Shown here: piece after piece, positions 54,436 to 64,000 of the stretch
Layout: each line of letters begins with the position of its first letter
Position numbering within the stretch: position 1 is the stretch's first letter
Source: Orobanche coerulescens
Lineage: Eukaryota; Streptophyta; Magnoliopsida; Lamiales; Orobanchaceae
DNA length: 64,000 nucleotides
Reading direction: 5' to 3'
Assembly: GCA_033398695.1 (NCBI GenBank)
Contig: CM065806.1
Span: forward strand, 39,271,001-39,335,000
Notes under the pieces: generated by a model
Databases searched by the model: none
Told to the model about the DNA's origin: nothing
Seen by the model: the letters and a program-made list of their open reading frames with translations, nothing else
Made by a program: the position numbers and the translations under genes

Positions 54436-54492
<57 letters not shown>

Positions 54493-54907
54493 CATTTTGG
54501 TCATTGCATAACACACGAAAAATAGTGCATTTTTTTTTTATCATAGCATATACAGTTCACTCTTTGTTCCAGTCCAGTTCGTAGGTGTTCGGTCAGTTTG
54601 CGGTGCTACTACTGCCGAGACGTTCAGATCGTTTTAACCTTTGGGGACGAGCCGCTTCACCGTGAGCACTACCGGGGCGTATTCTCGTCTTGCGGGCAGA
54701 AGCTCTAGCTTCGGACGATCTTTAGCCCTTTTATTAAAAATTGTTCGTTAGTTTCAAGTGTATTATTTTCTTTCTGTTCTTTGTTATAGTTAAGTTCAGA
54801 ATTTTATTTGTAATACACGTGCAAGTACCGAATTATTCCAACAATCGCAAGTCGAGAATAATCGACCTTACTTGTTCGTGTCATCCTTAAACTTTTGCTG
54901 GAGAAAA

Positions 54908-55090
54908 ATGTCGTTCAATGCTAGCACCCGCGCATCCACTAATCCATCCACCGGTTCTGGAACCATTGGATCATCAAGCTCTTCAATGACTCCCATTCAC
55001 AATGCTGCTCGGCTAATGCCTATCGCCGAGAAACCTCCTATTTTCGCGGGCACCGAGCTTCCTGCGTGAAGAAAAGCCTCCTGTCCCTGC
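54908..55090 (+). pseudogene. Ty1/copia Gag N-terminus, interrupted by Tekay
   Basis: MSFNASTRASTNPSTGSG, then a Ser/Thr/Pro-rich stretch and ARLMPIAEKPPIFAGTELPA, close to the copia gag 'EKP..F.G.dF..W' pattern. The ATG is the first after the LTR. The frame meets TGA at 55070 and the Tekay LTR begins at 55091, so only about 60 residues remain. Confidence 0.5.
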
Positions 55091-57408
55091 TGTAATACCC
55101 GAGATTTCTGATATATAATTGGAACTTGTAACATTGTAATTGTGCACTTTGATCTGAGTATTTTCTCCGTATTTCATAATCCGATGTTGTTGAGCGTATG
55201 ATTTCGTGTATGTGATTTAAAAATTGTAATTCTGCGCATGTAGCGCACGCTATCAGCTATGTATAGCGTACGCTAACATGGATCCTTAGCGCACGCTACA
55301 AAGGAACATTAGCGCGCGTTATGCGTGGTCAATATGATTGAGACGTGTGGTAGGTGAGATCAGGCCGGGGATCTTGGTCGGATTGTGTCGGGATGAACCT
55401 GGACGGCTTTCGGGAAAAGCCAAGTCAACGCCTTAGCGCACGCTACTGGCATGTGAATAGCGCATGCTAAGTGCTGAGTACAGTGAAGTCAGTAAGACGT
55501 TAGCGCATGCTACGAGTAGGGACTAGCGCGCTCTAATAATCATTTCCTATAAATAGGACAACATCCTTTTCGTATTTTCAGTCCTTTCTTTCCCATTATC
55601 CGAATTCTCATACTTAGAATATTACCCTCAACATCCTAAACACTTCATATCATCATCCTAGCTCGTGATTGAAGATCGTAGATCATTGGAGATTGGTGTT
55701 CAAGTCTTCGGTGTTGGATTGCTTCGAATTTCCTCCTTGTTCTTCCCTACTTTGAGGTAGGTGATTCTTCATCAATAATAGTAGTTTTATGAAGGACGTT
55801 TGATCATATTTATCTTGTCAGTTAGATTCTTAAGTAGTCGAACATTATGTGTTAGAAGGATATTTTCGATGTTTCGATACATATTCATCGTATAAACCTT
55901 TGAACCTCTTGGTGTTTGAACTCCTAGCATATTCTAAAGCTTCAAACCAATCACGACCAGTATATGAAGATTACCTAGTTCGTATGTTTTACGTAAGGAA
56001 TCATATGTCTTGGGACTTGGAATAAACGGAACTTAGAATATTTTCTTGAAGATCAAGATGAACTATGGTGTTGTGATAGTTATACGTACCCTTGCATCTT
56101 GTAGTCGTTTAATCCATAGAGAACTTTCACAAACCGTATGAGCATGATATACACTGAGATGGCTTGTATTAACACGGAGATTTCATGAGTTTTCATCACT
56201 TTTAGCTCAAGTTTTACCCAGTAGTGACTGCCATGCATGATTAGCGCACGCTAAGATGTATATATTAACGTGCGCTATCGGGAACGAGTAACGTGCGCTA
56301 CGTTGGATACGTAACGTAAGTTATATCATCGGGCAGGGCAGTCGGCTGTTCAGAGAAGACTGTCAGTACACATCTAGCGCACGCTAAACCTGGTCACTTG
56401 CGTACGTTAACGGGCAAGATTAGCGCACGTTACGTATAGTACGTAGCGCGCGCTAAGTAGTTCAGGCAGAATGCATTTTTGAGCTTGCGGTCGTAAACCG
56501 AATTATTAGACGTTCGTACGACTTGAGAGAAATTCTCTATTATTTCTTAGGTCCGAGCCTTGCATAGGGGACGATCGAAGGGGCGGTTGCTTACGGACGC
56601 GTGTCATTTGTTGGAGTATTTCCATTCTTGCCATTTTCGAGGCAGGTATCATATGTCGAGTTCGATTTATATTGAAACTTTGATCATGCTTGTGGTTTTG
56701 TTCATGTTGTTGAATATGAGATGCATTTCTGAAATTTCTCGTGGTATTCGTTGTTATTTGTTCGTATTGATGAACATATTGAAATACATATATGTATGCA
56801 TAGTTGATTGATTTATGGTATAAATGATCCGAGGGGATCATGAGGATCTATGCTGAGGGCGCTGGATCGAATGTCCACCATGCGTTGGTCCGACGGGATC
56901 ATCATGGGGATCTATACCAAGGGCGCTAGATCGCTGGATTACCCTGTACTGTGTTGATGGAATCGCGAGGATTCGCATCGTTGGATTCCGATGACGGAAG
57001 TCCGTTTTGCATGTTTTATGATGCATTGATGATTTATGTATTACGATACTTGTACTAGCATTGTTTTGCTAACCCCTTCGGGGGTGGACATTGTTTTGAT
57101 GTTCAGGTAGCCGAGGAGCGGGGAAGCAACCACAGTACCGACATGATGATGAAATGGCTCAGTGATGTGGTTGATGTTTATTGTTATTTGTCTTTTTGGT
57201 TCATTTAGTACTCGAGTACGTCTGTTTTAATAATGTCATTTCGATATGGTTGTATAAGTTAACTCTTTTGACCGCTTGAATCAAATCTGTATTTGAACTT
57301 CAGTTGTACGATTGGATTATATTTACAATTCTTTTAAATTAGCCTTGTAAATCCTTACTTAAAGGGTTTACGGCGCTGTAATTATTCCGAATATCTCGGG
57401 GTGTTACA
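55091..57408 (+). repeat. 5' LTR of the plus-strand Tekay element
   Basis: Holds the quasi-palindrome clusters (55240-55325, 55432-55535, 56237-56455), one and a half 70-bp units (56838-56945) and the CCCCTTCGGGG hairpin (57073-57083), as in the minus-strand LTRs. Several palindromes here have drifted (GCATGCTA instead of GCACGCTA), so it is probably older or more mutated. Confidence 0.95.
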
Positions 57409-57413
57409 GAATA

Positions 57414-57425
57414 TGGTATCAGAGC
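57414..57425 (+). other. Primer-binding site
   Basis: TGGTATCAGAGC, a perfect 12-base match to the initiator tRNA-Met complement, five bases after the LTR end. Confidence 0.85.
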
Positions 57426-57648
57426 TAAGATTCATGGATATCTTGGCAGTCGGGTTAGTTGGGTCTGTTTACGTTATTTGATTATTGGTCGTTTGTAACA
57501 TCACTGCTGAGCCAGCATCGTCGTGTGGACCGTGGTTGTAAGTTTCCTAATCTCGAATACTACCGTTTTATTTAATTCATGATTGTGAACATTGATGGAT
57601 GTACTTTTAGAAAGTTTGCCCTGGATATTGAGTATTTGTGTTTACAGT

Positions 57649-58846
57649 ATGTTGAGAGGAGGTCGTGGACGCGGACGCGGTCGTGGACGCGGACGTGGAA
57701 ATGCGAGACAAGAAGAGTCGGTATCTACCCCAGAGATAACCGCTAGTCGAACGGATTCCCATTAGGGGACGGCGAGGATCGGCAAATAATGATGCAGATC
57801 CTAACGTGCCAGGAGTGCTTCAGCAGGTGGTTGCTCAGATAAAACAATTTGCTCAAGTTGTGGATCGCATGCAGACGGCGATGGGATAGCAGCATAACGT
57901 GGATAACCGGGGAGATAAATGGCTTACCGAGGTGATCAAATTGCATCCTCTGAAATTTGATGGTTCGACTGAGACGCTTTCTTGGGATCACTGGCTGAAG
58001 GAATTAGAGAAGATTTTTGCGGGGATTAACTGTCCCAACGATAGGAAGGTTCCGATCGCCCAGTATCTTCTGACAGGGGAGGCTTTCGACTGGTGGGAGG
58101 CCATTCGACCGGAGGAGCACAATGTTGACTGGACGTAATTCAAATTGATGATGGAAGCGCAGTATTGTCCTCGCCCAGTTAGAGAGGTCCGAGTTCGGGA
58201 GTTTTTCTCACCACAAAATTCAGAAGCATCTGTGACGGACGTGATTAAGACTTTTAATCACCAGCTAACTTATGTGCGCCACTTGGTCAGGACCGAGGCG
58301 GAGAGGATTTTCCATTTTGACATGCGAATGAAGCCGGAAATTCAGCAGTATATGTCCGGATTTGAATGTACCACTTTACGACAGTATCAGGACAAGGCGT
58401 TGGCATATGATATGAAGGAGGCAGCAGTAGAGAAATCGACAGAAGCAAAGAAGCAGAAAGTGGCTGGCAACTTCACGGAGAATAAGAGTAGTGGGCCTCG
58501 CAGGAGCCAGTCCTCTTTTCATTCATCCAGGAGGCCTCCGCATCCTTCTCGAGGAGGAAAGAAGTTCCGGGCAGCACCAACCGTTTCAGACGCAGGGAAG
58601 AAATGTTACAACTGTGGCAAAGTGGGGCATGTTCGACGTGATTGTTTCGCGCCTGCTGTGACTTGTTTCGAGTGTGGACAGGAAGGACATCGCGCAACAT
58701 TTTGTGGGAATGCGACTAGATCTTTCGGTACTCGCACTCTGCACCGTTCGAAGGACACTAGTGTAAACCAGATCTGTGAGCAGTTTCCGCAGAATGTTGG
58801 GAAAAGAGAGGCATCCAGTAGGTCCGTTCCTGGCGTATTTACGTGA
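57649..58846 (+). pseudogene. Tekay Gag (plus copy), with stops
   Basis: Starts with MLRGGRGRGRGRGRGRGN at 57649. TAG codons at about 57765 and 57888 and frame changes at about 58139 split it. The core HPLKFDGSTETLSWDHWLKE and LTGEAFDWWEAIRPEEHN is near 57950-58120, then LRQYQDKALAYDMKEA and the knuckles CYNCGKVGHVRRDC and CFECGQEGHRATFC (58600-58710). Here the second knuckle has the normal Gly. Confidence 0.9.
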
Positions 58847-58879
58847 TGAAGAAGGGCGATCGAACACATTGTTGCATCA

Positions 58880-61144
58880 GTGCGATTGAGATCCTTTTGC
58901 AACTTGATTAGTGTCTTGTTCGATTCGGGAGCTACGCATTCTTTTATATCTTTGAACTGTGTAAATCGTTTAAAAATCTCGTGCTTGTATGATTGTGAAC
59001 CTTATGTTGTGGGATTACCGAGTGGAGAGAAAATTGTGGGAACCCTAGAAGCTAGGGATTTTCCAGTGACTATAGAAGGGAGAGATTGGCTATCGAATCT
59101 TATTGTAGTTGACATCTACGGTGACGATTTAATTCTCGGAGACGATTGGCTCAACCGTTATGGAGCTATTCTGAATTACCGAGAGAGAGTCATTTCTATC
59201 ATTGCTGATGACGGATCTGAACACTTATTCCGAGGATGGAGACCGGGAAGCTCGGGAAAATTGATCAAAACAATGAAAGCCATGAAATTACTGAGGCAGG
59301 GATGTCACGGACTTTGGTGCTATGCCATGAGGAAAGAGGAAGGAGTAGAGCTCTCGTCTATTTCAGTTGTGAATGAGTTCTCAGATGTATTTCCTGACGA
59401 ACTACCTGGGTTACCTCCGCAGAGAGAAGTGGAATTCACCATCGAATTAGAGCCTGGAGCAGCTCCTATCTCCAGAGCACCATACCGCATGGCGCCAACC
59501 GAGATGTATGAACTCAAGAAGCAACTGGAGGAATTGTCACAGAAGGGTTATATTCAACCTAGCGTTTCGTTTTTGGGAGCGCCCGTTCTCTTTGTTCGGA
59601 AGAAAGACAGATCCCTCCGACTGTGTATTGATTACAGGGAGCTCAACAAGATGACGATCAAGAATAAGTATCCTTTACCTCGGATCGACGACTTGTTTGA
59701 TCAACTGCAAGGGGCAAGAGTATTCTCGAAGATTGACTTGCGATCAGGATACCATCAGTTGAGAGTTAAAGAATCGGATGTACCGAAGTCTGCTTTCAGG
59801 TCCCGGTACAGGCATTATGAATTTGTAGTGATGCCATTTGGACTTACCAATGCTCCTGCGGTATTCATGCAATTTATGAATCGGGTATTCTTAGAATACT
59901 TGGATAAATTTGTGGTCGTCTTCATTGATGACATCTTGATATATTCGAAGGACGCAGAGGAACATGCTGAACATTTGCGTGTGGTTTTGAGCACCTTGAG
60001 GAAGGAACAACTGTATGCAAAACTTTCCAAGTGCGAGTTCTGGCTTAGGAAAGTAACCTTCCTTGGGCATGTGATATCAGCCAACGGAGTTCAGGTGGAC
60101 CCGAAGAAAGTCGAAGCAATCTTGGAATGGGAAGTTCCTAGTAACGTGAAAGAAGTCCGGAGTTTCCTAGGACTTGCTGGATATTATCGCCGCTTTGTAG
60201 AGGGATTTTCCAAAATTGCTCGTCCGCTTACTCAGCTGTTGCAGAAAACTCAAAAGTTCACGTGGAATGAGAAGTGCCAGGCTGGTTTTGACGAACTTAA
60301 GAGGAGACTGACGACAGCACCTATATTAGCGCTACCAGAGGTAACTGATGGATTCATGGTATACAGCGACGCTTCGAATCAGGGTCTGGGTTGTGTGTTG
60401 ATGCAAAAGGATAAGGTGATTGCTTATGCTTCTCAGCAATTGAAACCGTACGAGGTTAATTACCCGACTCATGATCTGGAGCTAGCAGTTGTGGTCTTTG
60501 CCTTGAAAATTTGGCGACATTATTTGTACGGCACTCGTTGCCAGATCTTTACAGACCATAAGAGCCTCAAGTACATTTTCAGTCAGAAAGAATTAAACAT
60601 GAGACAGAGAAGGTGGCTGGAATTGATTAAGGATTACGACTTGGAGATCCTCTATCATCCGGAAAAACCAAACGTAGTAGCCGATGCTTTGAGCCGTAAG
60701 CCTGTTTCTCTCCGAGTGTTGGAAGCACTTACATCCCAACCCAGCATTCAACGGGAGCTGATCCGCGAAGGGATTGAAGTATGGGCACCAGGAATCCAAG
60801 GGCAACTATATGTGATGGAACTGACTTCGTCACTAGTCGAGGAAATCAAATCTAAACAGTCGAATGATTCTCTGATCCTTCGGTTATGTGACGAAGTAAA
60901 GAAAGGAAAGGCCCCAGGATTTGTGACACAAGATGATGAAGCTCTTAGATTTCAGAGTCGACTTTGCGTTCCCGAGGATGATGATTTGAGACGGACAATT
61001 TTGAAGGAAGCTCACAGCGCTCCCTATTCTATTCACCCAGGCAGTAGTAAGATGTATAAGGATTTAAAACAAAACTTCTGGTGGGGGAATATGAAAAAGG
61101 ACGTAGCAGATTATGTTTCGAGGTGTTTGACGTGTCGGAGTTAA
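58880..61144 (+). CDS. Tekay Pol: protease, RT, RNase H, integrase zinc domain (754-codon open frame)
   Basis: The only long intact pol frame in the window. [14 protein letters not shown] (protease, residues about 11-24), [35 protein letters not shown] and [11 protein letters not shown] (RT, about 350-360), [17 protein letters not shown], RNase H with [18 protein letters not shown] and [11 protein letters not shown], then [20 protein letters not shown] and CLTCRS, the HHCC zinc domain of integrase. The ATG is arbitrary: in the element the protease is expressed from Gag-Pol. Reads through where the minus-strand copy has frameshifts. A stop at 61142 precedes the integrase core. Intact Pol could act in trans on gag-only relatives only if completed. 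Confidence 0.9.
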   Translation: MRLRSFCNLISVLFDSGATHSFISLNCVNRLKISCLYDCEPYVVGLPSGEKIVGTLEARDFPVTIEGRDWLSNLIVVDIYGDDLILGDDWLNRYGAILNYRERVISIIADDGSEHLFRGWRPGSSGKLIKTMKAMKLLRQGCHGLWCYAMRKEEGVELSSISVVNEFSDVFPDELPGLPPQREVEFTIELEPGAAPISRAPYRMAPTEMYELKKQLEELSQKGYIQPSVSFLGAPVLFVRKKDRSLRLCIDYRELNKMTIKNKYPLPRIDDLFDQLQGARVFSKIDLRSGYHQLRVKESDVPKSAFRSRYRHYEFVVMPFGLTNAPAVFMQFMNRVFLEYLDKFVVVFIDDILIYSKDAEEHAEHLRVVLSTLRKEQLYAKLSKCEFWLRKVTFLGHVISANGVQVDPKKVEAILEWEVPSNVKEVRSFLGLAGYYRRFVEGFSKIARPLTQLLQKTQKFTWNEKCQAGFDELKRRLTTAPILALPEVTDGFMVYSDASNQGLGCVLMQKDKVIAYASQQLKPYEVNYPTHDLELAVVVFALKIWRHYLYGTRCQIFTDHKSLKYIFSQKELNMRQRRWLELIKDYDLEILYHPEKPNVVADALSRKPVSLRVLEALTSQPSIQRELIREGIEVWAPGIQGQLYVMELTSSLVEEIKSKQSNDSLILRLCDEVKKGKAPGFVTQDDEALRFQSRLCVPEDDDLRRTILKEAHSAPYSIHPGSSKMYKDLKQNFWWGNMKKDVADYVSRCLTCRS

Positions 61145-61549
61145 GATTGAACATCGGCGACTTAGGAATGTTAAAGCCGCTTAGATCCCGAATGGAAGTG
61201 GGAGGATATCTCGATGGATTTCATCACCAGTATGCCAAGGACTAGAACGGGAATGAACATGATTTGGGTTATAGTTGATCGACTAACCAAGTCAGCTCAT
61301 TTCCTAGGAATTAAAGATACATGGGGACCCGAAAGATTGGCGCGAGTATTTATTGCGGAGATAGTCAGATTGCATGGGACGCCGAAGACCATTATTTCAG
61401 ATTGAGATGGTCACTTCGTGTCGCACTTCTGGAGGGCAGTGCACAGGGCTTTGGGGACCGAGCTAAACTTTAGTACAGCTTATCATCCCCAAACGGACGG
61501 TCAGTCCGAAAGGACTATTCAAACAGTAGAAGACATGCTTAGAGCCTGT
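61145..61549 (+). pseudogene. Tekay integrase core, truncated
   Basis: After a frameshift near 61145 the core resumes: MDFITSMPRTRTGMNMIWVI with the first Asp in VDRLTKSAHF, KTIISD followed by a TGA (61403-61405 region) where the sister copy has Arg, then [20 protein letters not shown] with the Glu. It ends at MLRAC, where the nested LTR fragment begins. The chromodomain is missing. Confidence 0.85.
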
Positions 61550-61613
61550 TGTTGTGTCAAGAATTACACTCTCCGACCGGCGATCGCCTCGGAGATCGGG
61601 CGATCTAGCCACT
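61550..61613 (-). mobile_element. 64-bp fragment of a Tat-like LTR
   Basis: TGTTGTGTCAAGAATTACAC then CTCCGACCGGCGATCGCCTC matches, in reverse, the ends of the array LTRs (for example 46428-46491). It is the 5' LTR start in a plus-oriented copy inserted in Tekay integrase, cut off at 64 bp by the next LTR. The target 5-mer would be CCTGT (61545-61549); the other side is not in the window. Confidence 0.85.
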
Positions 61614-62429
61614 TGTAACACCCCCAAAACCGACCGGGAATATTACAGCGCCGTGGGCCCCATATTGGAACCCACAAGGCTAAAATCATTTTCGCAAATG
61701 TTTAAAAAAGTCAAAAAGCCCTTTGAAGGTACACACACACGCAGCGGATAAAAACACAGTTCAAAGAATACTGAAAGCCATTTGAAATATACACACGCAG
61801 CGGATAAAAACACAATTAATTACATTTGCAGCGGAATTAGAATACCAGAAAAGAATACATAATCCCAACAATCACGCCATAGCGGTATCACGGAAAGCTC
61901 ATCCCTTCACGACCGCTACTAGCTCGAACTCCGAGTACCTAAAAATAAAGCCCACGACGGGGTCAGCCATAATACTCAACAATGATAACGATCACATCAC
62001 AAAAACAATACATATCAATGTAATTACAAGGTGAGAATAATTCCAATGTAGTCTCATCGTAGTAACCTTACCAACCTGTCACAATCCATAACAAATCAAT
62101 TCTTACCAACCCACGCCTCGTGTCCTTAAGTGGTGAATGAATTCAAAAGTAACCACCTGTACTGTATCCGAAACGATACCAAAATTCCCAAACTTATCAT
62201 ATCTCAATTATAGAATGATCTGGCCATGAATAACTCTGTCGGCTGGGTCGCACAATCAGATCCCAATCCTGATAAAACCGATATCACACGATACATCTGC
62301 AAATCAACTGTCCCGAAACAATGGCAAGTCCCAGATATCAATACAAAGCATGAATGCTCACACAGTCAATAATGATAAACAATCGATGCATCACAACGGA
62401 AATATCAATGGCATGATATTTCCACACAA

Positions 62430-62990
62430 GATCGACAAAGGATTAACACGGACGAGAATACCATGATCTGGTAACTCCAACAAGATCAACGAAGAATCGA
62501 TAACTGAGAATACCGACGACACGGCAAATCCCAACAAGACCAATAAAGGGTCGACAACCGAGAATACCGACGACACGGTAAGGATCAATGAAGAATCAAT
62601 AATCGAGAATACCGACGACACGGTAAACTCCAACAAGATCAATAAGAGTCGACAACCAGAAATACCAATGGTACGATAAACTCCAATAAGATCAATAAAG
62701 GGTCAAAAACCGAGAATACTGACGACACAGTAAACTCTAACAAGATCAATAAGGACCAACAACTGGGAATACCAACGATACGATAAATTCCAACAGAGAA
62801 ATGAGGAATCGACAACCGAGAATATCGACGACAAGGTAAACTCCAATAACATCAATCAAGGACTAATAACCAAGAATACCAACGGTGAGACAACTCCCAA
62901 ACGGAATCAATAAGGATCAATAACGAACGAGATTACCAATGACAAGGGAAACTCCAAACGAGATTAATAAAGGATCAACGGGGACAGATA
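62430..62990. repeat. Minisatellite of about 55-60 bp in the LTR
   Basis: About nine diverged units, each containing GAGAATACCGACGACACGGT and AACTCCAACAAGATCAATAA. Typical unit starts are near 62505, 62560 and 62604, and spacing varies with small deletions. Confidence 0.9.
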
Positions 62991-63496
62991 CACGAGAGAA
63001 TAAAATCATCAACCATATAAAAATCATGTATATGGGATTTCAAAGATAACCCGAATATTGAACAGATCCAATTATACATGGACTGTGAACGACCAAGCAA
63101 TAAGACTCAAGATGGACGTCACGATACGCTCGATCCGGACATGTGTCCGTGTACAAGCCAACCACGGGTATTGATCAATACACGTCTGGTCTCGTACCTA
63201 ATTAGCCTCACGAAGTACGTCCCGTGTGCACGGCTCAATATTAGGTCGAAACCAACATATGCTACACGTACCCGTTCCGAAAATCCTACACATGAACGAT
63301 CAGAACGTATCTGACTCCAGATATGCCACGATACAACATGACAACAAATCTCCAAGAATCGCATATCCATCAAGGATCAGAAGACTTCCCAAAAGTGCAA
63401 CAGTGACTCGATCATGAAAGACCGACGCGACCACAATGCCGTATTTCCATCAGACAACAGTCCACATCATGCTCAACAATGCATATAATATTAACA

Positions 63497-63690
63497 CATA
63501 AACCCCAAGGCAGCAGCCAAGGGTCACGGAAGCATCTCACAGGAATACTCCGGAACATAGGTGCCATATAGGTCTTATCCCCTATCTCTTTTCATGCAAT
63601 CACAAAATACCCCAAGGTCGCAACCAAGGGTCACGAAAGTATCCACACAGGAATACCCCGGAACATAGGTGCCATATAGGTCTTACCCCC
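63497..63690. repeat. Two-unit tandem repeat of about 110 bp
   Basis: Two copies share AACATAGGTGCCATATAGGT with the flanking AAGGGTCACGGAAG (first) and AAGGGTCACGAAAG (second), starting at about 63501 and 63611. Confidence 0.85.
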
Positions 63691-64000
63691 TAACACATCG
63701 GCCCAACAGATCACTGCTCACAGGAAGAGCACATTACAAAACGTAACAAACAATGGTGCACATTCACCGCATGAAATATCAACACACACATGCAATAATG
63801 CAACATGATGATTATCATAATCTAACAATATTAATTTATCTCAAGCTGGAGACGCCAACCTTCCCACGACCAACCGCCCTGAACGAATACACGGTTTATC
63901 CGAAAAATCTAAAATGCAATACTGTCCGTTACTAATACCAAATCACCATCCCGAGTTCAACATCGGCAGGATAACTAACCTTGATATCTAACTTCTCATA

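Larger units (their letters stand above)
53465..54843 (+). repeat. Ty1/copia 5' LTR carrying a MITE
   Basis: From TGTTTTGGAAATGG to CCGAATTATTCCAACA. Without the MITE at about 54079-54490 it is about 970 bp. A copia gag start follows at 54908. The five bases before it are AAGAA (53460-53464); the right-hand partner is outside the window. The primer-binding site after the LTR is not the usual tRNA-iMet type: CAATCGCAAGTCGAG was not recognised. Confidence 0.6.
55091..61549 (+). mobile_element. Second Tekay-type Gypsy, plus strand, truncated in integrase
   Basis: LTR 55091-57408 (2318 bp; TGTAATACCCGAG...GGTGTTACA), primer-binding site 57414-57425, Gag ATG at 57649, and a long Pol frame 58880-61144. 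Its sequence is close to the minus-strand copy, in opposite orientation. It is interrupted at 61549 after the integrase motif ML-RAC by a Tat LTR fragment. The 3' LTR is outside the window. The left flank is CCTGC. Confidence 0.95.
61614..64000 (-). repeat. Long Gypsy LTR, continuing beyond the window
   Basis: Starts TGTAACACCCCCAAAACC. At least 2387 bp. Blocks in common with the 8373-12205 LTR (TACCTAATTAGCCTCA then GTACGTC at 63198-63225, versus 9387-9413; CGGGGTCAGCCAT near 61960 versus 8772) show it is a related family. No coding domain was seen. Interior and end lie outside. Confidence 0.85.

Overview
The window looks like nuclear DNA of a flowering plant, most likely a eudicot. It is dominated by LTR retrotransposons of plant lineages (Tekay-type chromovirus, Tat-like and other Gypsy, several Ty1/copia types), with a plant L1 LINE, a MULE fragment, a truncated Stowaway MITE and (TA)n-flanked foldback elements. 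No bacterial operon, rRNA, tRNA or CRISPR array was seen. Only three loci look like host genes: an intronless LONELY GUY (LOG) cytokinin-activating enzyme (1515-2165, minus), an unrecognised basic Cys-containing protein (2476-3021, minus), and an unrecognised protein with a weak kelch-like motif (34783-36018, plus).

Layout. 1-1519: end of a Gypsy LTR that cuts into the 3' end of LOG. 1515-3021: LOG and the hypothetical gene. 3230-4529: LTR of another Gypsy family on the minus strand, with four copies of a 14-bp palindrome. 4530-5865: scrambled segment (copia LTR end and gag start, MULE transposase fragment), with one short sequence repeated at every junction. 5863-20433: decayed Ty1/copia element split by an intact 9.5-kb gag-only Gypsy element (8373-17873) flanked by CCACA duplications. 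20434-34432: old RE-type copia remnant, unusually rich in tiny hairpins, split by a full-length Tekay-type Gypsy (23819-33423, minus) flanked by TAAAC duplications. 34481-36090: truncated Stowaway MITE and the kelch-like gene. 37314-37634: truncated (TA)n-flanked inverted-repeat element. 37632-46491: tandem array of a gag-only Tat-like element with three LTRs. 46492-46946: hAT-like end. 47065-53464: L1 LINE, minus. 53465-55090: copia 5' LTR and gag start, the LTR carrying a MITE. 55091-61549: second Tekay copy, plus strand, broken in integrase by 64 bp of Tat LTR and then by another long Gypsy LTR that runs off the window (61614-64000).

The repeats act as parasites rather than as one system. 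Autonomous Tekay copies encode Gag-Pol with a chromodomain, while two unrelated families carry only Gag and must borrow Pol. The most unusual signals are the micro-hairpin field at 20.4-22.6 kb, the clusters of 12-14-bp palindromes inside LTRs of several families, the three-LTR array, and patchy differences between sister copies at CHG-rich spots, which may be methylation-linked base-calling error or mutation. All family assignments come from reading motifs; no database search was run.
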